DNA from: DASSKA01 sp035765755
Lineage (GTDB): Bacteria > Actinomycetota > Actinomycetes > Propionibacteriales > Nocardioidaceae
Reading direction: 5' to 3'
Assembly (NCBI GenBank): GCA_035765755.1
Contig: DASTWW010000138.1
Coordinates: forward strand, 1 to 7,840
DNA length: 7,840 nt
The translations under genes were made by a program, and so were the position numbers. Positions 1-6,020 of this stretch are shown here, in pieces; position 1 is the first letter of the stretch; the number at the start of each line of letters is the position of its first letter. A model generated the notes under the pieces. The model worked only from the letters and a program-made list of their open reading frames with translations, was not told the origin of the DNA and did no database searches.

Positions 1-414
1 CAGGCGATGCCGGTGGTCCGCTACCGCACCCGGGACCTGACCCGGCTGCAGCACGGCACGGCGTACCCGTCCTTCCGGCGGATGCAGAAGGTCACCGGGC
101 GCAGCGACGACATGATGATCGTGCGCGGCGTGAACGTGTTCCCGACCCAGATCGAGGAGCAGATCCTCACCGTCGAAGGCCTCACCCCGCACTACCTGTG
201 CGTGCTCACCCGCCCCGGGAACCTCGACGAGCTCACCGTCCAGGTGGAGGCGCACGAGTCGGTGCCGGCCGGTGACCGCGCGGCGCTCGGGGAGCGGCTG
301 CGTGGGCTGGTGAAGAGCCGGGTCGGCGTCACCGTGACGGTCGAGGTGATGGACCCCGGGGCCCTGGAGCGGTCTTTGGGCAAGGCCAAGCGGATCGCGG
401 ACCGCCGCACGTAG
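1..414 (+). CDS. paaK: Phenylacetate-CoA ligase, C-terminal part (5' end outside window)
   Basis: This is the last 137 codons of an AMP-forming acyl-CoA ligase, open from base 1 to the TAG at 412-414. Enzymes of this family activate phenylacetate with ATP and CoA to phenylacetyl-CoA in the cytoplasm, the entry step of the paa catabolic pathway. Seen directly: the RYRTRDLT core motif (residues 7-14 of the visible part), then GRSDDMM and the RGVNVFPTQIEE stretch that opens the C-terminal domain typical of PaaK. The protein ends with SLGKAKRI, whose Lys128 (window numbering) sits where the family has its conserved C-terminal lysine. The visible ATG at position 7 is internal, because the reading frame and the conserved motif extend left of it. 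The next gene starts 27 bases downstream on the same strand. A PaaK paralogue acting on another aryl acid cannot be excluded without the N-terminal domain. Confidence 0.9.
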   Translation, partial: QAMPVVRYRTRDLTRLQHGTAYPSFRRMQKVTGRSDDMMIVRGVNVFPTQIEEQILTVEGLTPHYLCVLTRPGNLDELTVQVEAHESVPAGDRAALGERLRGLVKSRVGVTVTVEVMDPGALERSLGKAKRIADRRT

Positions 415-441
415 ACTCGCGATTCGACGAAAGGCCGATCC

Positions 442-1878
442 GTGACCCGCACCACTACCCGACTGCTGACCACCGGACTGCTCACGCTGAGCACCGGTCT
501 GGGGGCCGCGCTGGCCGGTGGGCCGGCGGCAGACGCGGCGGCGGCGTCCGGGATGCGGTGGACCGCCGGGCGGTCCCAGCCGGTCGAGGACAGCTACTAC
601 CCGAGCAAGGGCGACCCGGGCGTGGACGCCCTGCACTACCGCCTGGACCTGTCCTGGCGGCCGCGCCACCAGCGGCTGCAGGGCGTGGCCACGATCGTGC
701 TGCGCGCCACCCGCAAGGCCCCGGACTTCCAGCTCGACCTCGGCTCCTCGCTGCGGGTGCGCAGCGTCCGCGTGGACGGTCGCGAGGTGCACAGCAGCCA
801 CGTCGGCAAGACGCTGCACGTCAAGCGGCACGTGCGCGCCGACCGCCGCTACCGGGTGCGCATCGACTACGCGGGCACGCCGCAGCCGGTCAAGGCGCCG
901 ACCACCCGCACCGACATGCACGGCCTGGGCTGGCACACCACCAAGGACGGCCAGGTGTGGAGCATGCAGGAGCCGTTCGGCGCGTTCACGTGGTACCCCT
1001 GCAACGACCAGCCCTCCGACAAGGCGTTGTACGACGTGCGGCTCGACGTGCCGGGTCGCTGGGTCGGCGTCTCCAACGGCCGGATGACCGCGCGCCGGCA
1101 CGTCGACGGGCGCACCATCAGCCGGTTCCACAACAGCGACCCGATGGCCTCCTACCTGACGACGGTCGCCATCGGCCCGTACCGGCGGGTGCACCAGACC
1201 GGCCCGCACGGCTTGCCGATCAACTACTGGGTGCAGCGCGGGGACCGCTCGGTGGTCGGCCCGCTGCGTCGTACTCCCGCCGAGCTGCGCTGGCTGGAGC
1301 ACCGGCTCGGCCCGTACCCGTTCGACCAGGTCGGCATCGTGGTGGTCCCGTCGGCGTCCGCGATGGAGACCCAGACGATGATCACGCTGGGCCGCGGCAA
1401 CTACCGCTACGGCGCCCGGAACGTGCGCAGCACCGTGGTGCACGAGCTGTCGCACGCGTGGTACGGCGACACCGTCACCCCCAAGGACTGGCGCGACGTC
1501 TGGATGAACGAGGGCATGGCGATGTACGTCGAGACCCGGTTCCGGGCGTCCCAGGGCTGGACCACCTGGCGGCACTGGGAGAAGGAGTGGAAACGCGACG
1601 ACCAGTTCTGGCGGGACATCTACGGCCCGCCGGGGCGCTACCACCGTCGCGAGTTCGCCTCCATCAACGTCTACTACTGCCCGGCGCTGATGTACGACCG
1701 GCTGCGGCTGCGGATCGGCGACCGGCTCTTCGACCGGCTGGTGCGCGCCTGGCCGCAGCAGCACCTCGACACCAACCAGACCCGCGACACGTTCGAGGCA
1801 TGGTGGGAGCACAGGACCGGGCGTGACCTCGGCCGGTTCTTCCGGCACTGGCTGATGTCCCGGCACTCCCCCGCCTGA
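442..1878 (+). CDS. Secreted M1-family zinc metallopeptidase (aminopeptidase-like)
   Basis: A 478-residue M1 (gluzincin) peptidase, a family that mostly removes N-terminal residues from peptides. The GTG start at 442 has GAAAGG at 429-434, seven bases upstream. Residues 1-35 look like a signal peptide: Arg3 and Arg7, a Leu/Thr/Gly/Ala-rich core, then Ala-rich cleavage candidates, so export is inferred. A beta-sandwich N-domain follows, with the family's QEPFGAFTWYPCNDQPSDKA stretch from Gln176. Catalytic region: a degenerate GXMEN motif at 306-310 (SAMET, Glu309 kept), HELSH at 334-338 and Glu357 in NEG. The HEXXH-X18-E spacing is exact, so zinc ligands His334, His338 and Glu357 and general base Glu335 are all present. 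Tyr411 fits the catalytic tyrosine, although it is followed by YCPA where YRGA or EKGA is usual. The protein ends soon after the helical domain, without the long C-terminal domain of PepN-type enzymes. It lies between acyl-CoA genes, and no functional link is evident. Confidence 0.92.
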   Translation: MTRTTTRLLTTGLLTLSTGLGAALAGGPAADAAAASGMRWTAGRSQPVEDSYYPSKGDPGVDALHYRLDLSWRPRHQRLQGVATIVLRATRKAPDFQLDLGSSLRVRSVRVDGREVHSSHVGKTLHVKRHVRADRRYRVRIDYAGTPQPVKAPTTRTDMHGLGWHTTKDGQVWSMQEPFGAFTWYPCNDQPSDKALYDVRLDVPGRWVGVSNGRMTARRHVDGRTISRFHNSDPMASYLTTVAIGPYRRVHQTGPHGLPINYWVQRGDRSVVGPLRRTPAELRWLEHRLGPYPFDQVGIVVVPSASAMETQTMITLGRGNYRYGARNVRSTVVHELSHAWYGDTVTPKDWRDVWMNEGMAMYVETRFRASQGWTTWRHWEKEWKRDDQFWRDIYGPPGRYHRREFASINVYYCPALMYDRLRLRIGDRLFDRLVRAWPQQHLDTNQTRDTFEAWWEHRTGRDLGRFFRHWLMSRHSPA

Positions 1879-1902
1879 GGCTCCCGCCACGGAAAGGCAA
1901 CG

Positions 1903-3063
1903 ATGACCAACCTGCTGTCCGACCTGATCGTGCTGGACCTGACCCGCGCACTGGCCGGCCCGCACGCGGCGATGATGTTCGGCGACCTCGGTGCCCGGGT
2001 GATCAAGGTGGAGACGCCCGGCACCGGTGACGACTCGCGGCACTGGGGGCCGCCGTTCGTCGGGCCGGAGGACGCCCCGGAGTCGACGTACTTCATGTCC
2101 TGCAACCGCAACAAGGAGTCGGTCACCGCCGACCTGAAGTCGCCGGAGGGCAAGGAGCTGCTGACCAGGCTGGTCGAGCGGGCCGACGTGCTGATGGAGA
2201 ACTTCCGCACCGGGGTACTGGACCGGCTCGGCTTCAGCGTCGAGCGGCTGCACGAGATCAACCCGCGGCTGGTGATCATGTCCATCACCGGCTTCGGGCA
2301 CGACGGGCCGGAGGGCGGTCGGGCAGGCTACGACCAGATCGCGCAGGGCGAGGCCGGGCTGATGTCGATGACCGGGCCGTCGCCCGAGGAGCCCACCAAG
2401 GTCGGGGTGCCGATCGGTGACCTGCTGGCCGGGATGTACGGCGCGTTCGGGGTGCTCGCCGCGCTGCACGAGCGGGAGGCCACCGGCAAGGGTCGAGTGG
2501 TGCGCACCAGTCTGCTGGCCTCGGTGGTCGGGGTGCACGCCTACCAGGGCACCCGGTGGACGGTGGCCCACGAGGTGCCCCGCGGGTCGGGCAACCACCA
2601 CTCCGCCATCGCGCCGTACGGCCTGTTCCACACCGCCGACGCGCCGGTGCAGATCGCCTGCGGCAGCGACGGGCTGTGGCAGCGGCTGTCCGGGCTGCTC
2701 GGCATCGACGACGAGCGGTTCGCGCGCAACCGGGACCGGGTGCTGCTGCGCGAGGAGCTCACCAAGCTGATGGAGCAGGCGCTCGCCGCCGACTCCGCTG
2801 AGACCTGGCTGGCGAAGCTGGCAGAGGCCGGCGTTCCGGCGGGCAAGGTGCGCACCCTCGACGACGTCTACAGCTGGGACCAGGCCCTGTCGCAGGGGCT
2901 GCTGGTCGACGTCGACCACCCGAGCGTCGGGCCGGTGCAGCTTCCCGGGCCTCCGCTGCGCTTCGACGAGAACCCCTACGCAGGGGGCCGCGAGAAGCAT
3001 CTGCCGCCGCCGCGGCTCGGCGAGCACGACGAGTCCGTGCGGTCCTGGCTCGACGGGTCATGA
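1903..3063 (+). CDS. Class III (CaiB/BaiF, formyl-CoA transferase-like) CoA-transferase
   Basis: A 386-residue cytoplasmic enzyme of the family that moves CoA from a donor acyl-CoA to an acid through aspartyl mixed anhydride and thioester intermediates. The ATG at 1903 follows GGAAAGG (1891-1897) by five bases. Seen: the N-terminal VLDLTRALAGPHAAM (10-24), GDLGARVIKVETPGTGD (27-43), CNRNK (67-71), ENFRTG (99-104) and YDQIAQGEAGLMSMTG (143-158). The segment PIGDLLAG places Asp173 as the likely catalytic aspartate, matching Asp169 of formyl-CoA transferase. Length is normal for the family. Acid and donor cannot be read from sequence; carnitine, succinate, oxalate, mesaconate or aromatic-acid substrates all occur in this family. 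Alpha-methylacyl-CoA racemase shares the fold but is less likely. The stop overlaps the next gene's ATG by four bases, which indicates translational coupling and probably a shared pathway with the carboxyltransferase. Confidence 0.9.
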   Translation: MTNLLSDLIVLDLTRALAGPHAAMMFGDLGARVIKVETPGTGDDSRHWGPPFVGPEDAPESTYFMSCNRNKESVTADLKSPEGKELLTRLVERADVLMENFRTGVLDRLGFSVERLHEINPRLVIMSITGFGHDGPEGGRAGYDQIAQGEAGLMSMTGPSPEEPTKVGVPIGDLLAGMYGAFGVLAALHEREATGKGRVVRTSLLASVVGVHAYQGTRWTVAHEVPRGSGNHHSAIAPYGLFHTADAPVQIACGSDGLWQRLSGLLGIDDERFARNRDRVLLREELTKLMEQALAADSAETWLAKLAEAGVPAGKVRTLDDVYSWDQALSQGLLVDVDHPSVGPVQLPGPPLRFDENPYAGGREKHLPPPRLGEHDESVRSWLDGS

Positions 3064-4547
3064 GCAGGCACCTCTCGGCGGCCGAGCTCATCGACCTGGT
3101 CCTCGACGCCGGGTCGTTCCGGTCCTGGGACCAGTCGCCCGTGCAGGGCGAGCTGTCCGAGGAGTACGCCGCGCAGCTGGCCGACGCGCAGAAGAAGACG
3201 GGCCTCGACGAGTCGGTGCTCACCGGCGAGGGGCTGATGCGCGGCCGGCGGGTGGCCGTGGTGGCCTGCGAGTTCGGGTTCCTGGCCGGCTCGATCGGCC
3301 GGGCCGCGGCCGACCGGCTGACCGCCGCCATCCGGCGGGCCACCGCCGAACGGCTGCCCCTGCTGGCCGCACCTGTCTCCGGCGGCACCCGGATGCAGGA
3401 GGGCACGCAGGCGTTCGTGCAGATGGTGAGCATCTCCGCGGCCATCGCGGCGCACAAGTCGGCCGGCCTGCCGTACCTGGTCTACCTCCGGCACCCGACC
3501 ACCGGCGGGGTGATGGCGTCCTGGGGGTCGCTGGGCCACGTCACCGTCGCCGAGCCGGAGGCGCTGCTCGGCTTCCTGGGTCCTCGGGTCTACGAGGCGC
3601 TCTACGACACCCCGTTCCCCCGGGGCGTGCAGACCTCGGAGAACCTGTACGCGCACGGCATCATCGACGCCGTCGTACCTCCCGAAGCCATCGCCGAGAT
3701 CCTGGACCGCGCCCTCGCGGTGCTCTCTGCGCGGCGCGACCTCTCCGACGTGCCGAACCCGGTCGACCTGCCGGTGTCCGACGTGGACACCTGGGACTCG
3801 ATCACCCGGTCCCGTCGGCCGGACCGGCCGGGTGTGCGACGGCTGCTGCGGTACGCCGCCACCGACGTGCTGCCGCTCAACGGCACCGGCGAGGGCGAGT
3901 CCGACCCCGGGCTGCTGATCGCGCTCGCCCGGTTCGGCGGGTCGCCGTGCGTGTTCCTGGGCCAGGACCGGCGCGGGCAGACCGACATCCACCCGCTCGG
4001 GCCCGGGGCGCTGCGCGAGGCCCGCCGCGGCATGCGGCTGGCCGCCGAGCTCGACCTGCCGCTGCTGACCGTGATCGACACACCAGGGGCCGCCCTGTCG
4101 GTGGAGGCCGAGCAGGGCGGGATGGCCGGGGAGATCGCCCGCTGCCTCGCGGACCTGGTCACGCTGCCCGCTCCGACCCTGACGCTGCTGCTCGGTGAGG
4201 GCACCGGCGGCGGGGCGCTGGCCCTGCTGCCCGCCGATCGGGTGATCGCGGCCCAGCACGCCTGGCTGGCGCCGCTGCCCCCCGAGGGGGCCAGCGCGAT
4301 CGTGCACCGCGACCTGGAGCATGCCCCGGAGATGGCCCGCAAGCAGCGGGTCCGCTCGGTCGACCTGCGCGAGGCGGGCATCGTGGACCGGATCGTCGCC
4401 GAGCAGCCGGACGCGGCCGACGAGCCGGAGGAGTTCTGCGCCCGGCTCGGGGCGGTGCTGCGCTACGAGCTCGCCGAGCTGCTCCGCCGCGACAGCGCCG
4501 ACCTGGTCGCCGCCCGGGCCGCCCGCTACGCCGACCTCCCCCGCTGA
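3060..4547 (+). CDS. accD3: Fused acyl-CoA carboxyltransferase (AccD-AccA fusion, AccD3 type)
   Basis: A 495-residue biotin-dependent carboxyltransferase with the beta and alpha halves in one chain. Such subunits transfer CO2 from carboxybiotin on BCCP to an acyl-CoA, normally acetyl-CoA. The AccD-like half (about 1-235) carries SGGTRMQEG (107-115) and HPTTGGVMASWGSLG (145-159). The AccA-like half begins near 240 (SDVDTWDSITRSRRPDRPG), resembles the AccA crotonase-fold core, and has IDTPGA (339-344) and GEGTGGGALAL (379-389). The four-cysteine zinc ribbon at the start of bacterial AccD is absent. From memory, M. tuberculosis AccD3 (Rv0904c) has the same architecture, similar motifs and about this length, hence the symbol. 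The start overlaps the CoA-transferase stop (ATGA), with no strong Shine-Dalgarno of its own, so coupled translation is likely. Biotin carboxylase and BCCP are not encoded in the window. The acyl-CoA substrate is unproven. Confidence 0.88.
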   Translation: MSRHLSAAELIDLVLDAGSFRSWDQSPVQGELSEEYAAQLADAQKKTGLDESVLTGEGLMRGRRVAVVACEFGFLAGSIGRAAADRLTAAIRRATAERLPLLAAPVSGGTRMQEGTQAFVQMVSISAAIAAHKSAGLPYLVYLRHPTTGGVMASWGSLGHVTVAEPEALLGFLGPRVYEALYDTPFPRGVQTSENLYAHGIIDAVVPPEAIAEILDRALAVLSARRDLSDVPNPVDLPVSDVDTWDSITRSRRPDRPGVRRLLRYAATDVLPLNGTGEGESDPGLLIALARFGGSPCVFLGQDRRGQTDIHPLGPGALREARRGMRLAAELDLPLLTVIDTPGAALSVEAEQGGMAGEIARCLADLVTLPAPTLTLLLGEGTGGGALALLPADRVIAAQHAWLAPLPPEGASAIVHRDLEHAPEMARKQRVRSVDLREAGIVDRIVAEQPDAADEPEEFCARLGAVLRYELAELLRRDSADLVAARAARYADLPR

Positions 4548-4575
4548 CCCCGCGTCCGGCACCGACCCGGGGTTG

Positions 4576-4620
4576 ACGTAGGAGATCTTCAGTCACAGAG
4601 CGACGACAACTCTCCTACGT
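4576..4620. terminator. Inverted repeat at convergent gene junction, candidate bidirectional terminator
   Basis: Arms ACGTAGGAGA (4576-4585) and TCTCCTACGT (4611-4620) are exact reverse complements around a 25-base centre. The element sits in the 86-base gap between two converging genes, 28 bases after the carboxyltransferase stop and 13 bases before the transporter stop, where a two-way terminator is expected. Against a classical intrinsic terminator: there is no T-tract on either side, the centre is long with only a weak internal GTC/GAC pairing, and the arms are less GC-rich than the surroundings. A dispersed extragenic repeat or protein-binding site is an equal alternative. Confidence 0.45.
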
Positions 4621-4633
4621 TCGCCCGTGCGGG

Positions 4634-5944
4634 TCAGAAGCCGCGCATGGCGCGGTAGGTGTCCGGCTGGCTCTCCTCCAGATGAGCCCGGGCCCGCTTC
4701 CGGTAGCGCAGCACCTGGGTGCCGCCGAGGATCCAGAAGGCGTACTGCACGCACATGGCCAGCGTGTACGCGTGCGGCGGGTAGTGCGCCCCGCTGCCCG
4801 GGGTGACCGCGTCGAGCACCAGGCCGATGCCGAGCACGACCAGCAGCGAGGCGACGAAGCCACCGACGTTGACGATGCCGGTGGCGGAGCCGAGCCGTGA
4901 CGGGGAGGCGAAGGTGCGGGCCACGTCGAAGCCGATCAGCGAGCCCGGCCCGCCGAGCCCGGTGACCACGACCAGCACCGCAAGCAGCCAGAGCGGCGCG
5001 TCCCCCGGCCACAGCAGGACCACGGTCCACATCGTCGCGATGCCAGCGACGATGCTGATCACGATCGTCGAGCGGTGCCAGGGATGCTTGGCGATGTAGC
5101 CGCCGATCACCGGCCCGCCGACCATCGTGGTGACCACGAGCAGCGACAGCAGCGCGCCCGCGGCCGGCCGGCCGGTGTGCTGACCGTGCAGGAAGAACGG
5201 GTACCCCCACAGCAGCCCCATCACGTTCGCGGAGAACTGCGTGGTGAAGTGCGACCAGAGCCCAAGCCGGGTGCCCGGGTCTCGCCAGGCGTGCCGCAGG
5301 TCATGGAGTACGACGCGGGGAGGCTTGGCGTCGTGGGCGACCGGCGTGCCGGGCGGCGCGTCCCGGACCAGCAGCACGATCAGCACTCCGAGCAGGATGC
5401 CCACCGACGCGCTGACCGCGAACGTCGGTGTCCAGCCGAAGCTCTCCAGCGCATGGGCGAGCGGGATCGCGGCCACCAGCGCGCCGAGCTGACCGAGCAG
5501 CCCGGTGAGCTGGCTGAGCACTGGGTTCCGCATCGGCCGGAACCAGTACGCCACCACCCGCAGCACGCTGATGAACACCATCGCGTCGCCCATGCCGAGG
5601 AACACCCGCGCCGCGAGCGCGCCCGCGAAGCTGCCCGTGAACGCGAACCCGAGCTGCGCGCCGGTCATCAGCAGCGCCCCGGTCAGCAGCAGCCGCCGCG
5701 GACCGAACCGGTCCACCAGCACACCGACCGGAATCTGCATCGCGGCGTACACACCGAGCTGCAGCACGGTGAACGTGGACAGCTGCGCGGCCGAGATGTC
5801 GAAGCGCTGCGCGGCCATGATCCCGGCCACGCCGAGGGAGGACCGGTTGAAGACGGCGAAGAAGTACACCGCCACCCCGGCGCCCCAGACCACCCACGCG
5901 CGTCGTCCGCCGGGGTACGACGGGGTCGCGGCCGTGCCGGTCAC
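4634..5944 (-). CDS. Major facilitator superfamily (MFS) transporter
   Basis: A cytoplasmic-membrane permease of about 436 residues, the normal length for a 12-helix MFS carrier. Its substrate is unknown. Helix 1 spans about residues 16-33 and is followed by NRSSLGVAG. Helix 2 (about 52-74) leads into the MFS motif A, GVLVDRFGPRR (74-84), with Asp78, Arg79 and Gly81. Further hydrophobic stretches follow in two halves, separated by a polar central loop at about 195-225 (RDAPPGTPVAHDAKPPR), and the C-terminal tail is basic then acidic. I chose the GTG whose first base is 5944, because GGAG lies six bases upstream (5954-5951). An in-frame GTG at 5977 would add 11 residues but has no visible ribosome-binding site. 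The Shine-Dalgarno lies inside a long inverted repeat, so initiation may be controlled. The gene is downstream of bkdC on the same strand but separated by 76 bases and two stem-loops. Confidence 0.88.
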   Translation of the reverse strand: MTGTAATPSYPGGRRAWVVWGAGVAVYFFAVFNRSSLGVAGIMAAQRFDISAAQLSTFTVLQLGVYAAMQIPVGVLVDRFGPRRLLLTGALLMTGAQLGFAFTGSFAGALAARVFLGMGDAMVFISVLRVVAYWFRPMRNPVLSQLTGLLGQLGALVAAIPLAHALESFGWTPTFAVSASVGILLGVLIVLLVRDAPPGTPVAHDAKPPRVVLHDLRHAWRDPGTRLGLWSHFTTQFSANVMGLLWGYPFFLHGQHTGRPAAGALLSLLVVTTMVGGPVIGGYIAKHPWHRSTIVISIVAGIATMWTVVLLWPGDAPLWLLAVLVVVTGLGGPGSLIGFDVARTFASPSRLGSATGIVNVGGFVASLLVVLGIGLVLDAVTPGSGAHYPPHAYTLAMCVQYAFWILGGTQVLRYRKRARAHLEESQPDTYRAMRGF

Positions 5945-5993
5945 GGTGATCTCCGCGCGGAGGCGGGCAAATGCCACAGGGCGGAGATCACCG
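5944..5993 (-). promoter_or_regulatory. Perfect 13-bp inverted repeat covering the transporter's ribosome-binding site
   Basis: On the + strand CGGTGATCTCCGC (5944-5956) and GCGGAGATCACCG (5981-5993) are exact reverse complements with a 24-base centre. In the - strand transcript the downstream arm contains GGAG and the first base of the GTG start, so the folded RNA would hide the initiation site. The upstream arm lies in the gap after bkdC. It could be a translational control hairpin, a read-through attenuator or terminator, or an operator for a DNA-binding regulator. The sequence alone does not choose between these. Confidence 0.5.
5951..5954 (-). promoter_or_regulatory. Shine-Dalgarno of the MFS transporter
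   Basis: Read on the - strand this is GGAG, six bases before the GTG at 5944-5942. It decides the start in favour of this GTG over the in-frame one at 5977. It is also part of the 12-bp palindrome CTCCGCGCGGAG (5951-5962) and of the 13-bp inverted repeat 5944-5956/5981-5993. Confidence 0.65.
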
Positions 5994-6000
5994 CACCATT

Positions 6001-6018
6001 CTCACCCCGCCGGGTGAG
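6001..6018 (-). terminator. Short GC-rich stem-loop after bkdC, candidate terminator
   Basis: CTCACCC (6001-6007) and GGGTGAG (6012-6018) form a perfect 7-bp stem with a four-base loop. It begins two bases after the bkdC stop codon (6023-6021 on the - strand). Position and stability suit a terminator or 3'-end stabiliser of the dehydrogenase operon. No T-tract follows (the - strand continues AATGGTGCGG), as is common for actinobacterial terminators, so strength cannot be judged. Confidence 0.45.
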
Positions 6019-6020
6019 CG

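Noticed and set aside
558..1826. Overlapping + strand frame inside the M1 peptidase gene
   Set aside because: An out-of-frame shadow rich in Arg, Pro and Ala. The peptidase frame has exact HEXXH-X18-E spacing and a signal peptide.
2976..4562. Long open frame on the - strand opposite the carboxyltransferase gene
   Set aside because: Its product is Arg/Gly/Pro/Gln-rich low-complexity sequence with no motif, while the + strand frame carries full AccD and AccA motifs. Long antisense frames are expected at this GC content.
5945..5977. Earlier GTG start for the MFS transporter at 5977
   Set aside because: No Shine-Dalgarno precedes it, and the first membrane helix does not need the extra 11 residues. 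It is kept as an alternative because the downstream site may be masked by a hairpin.
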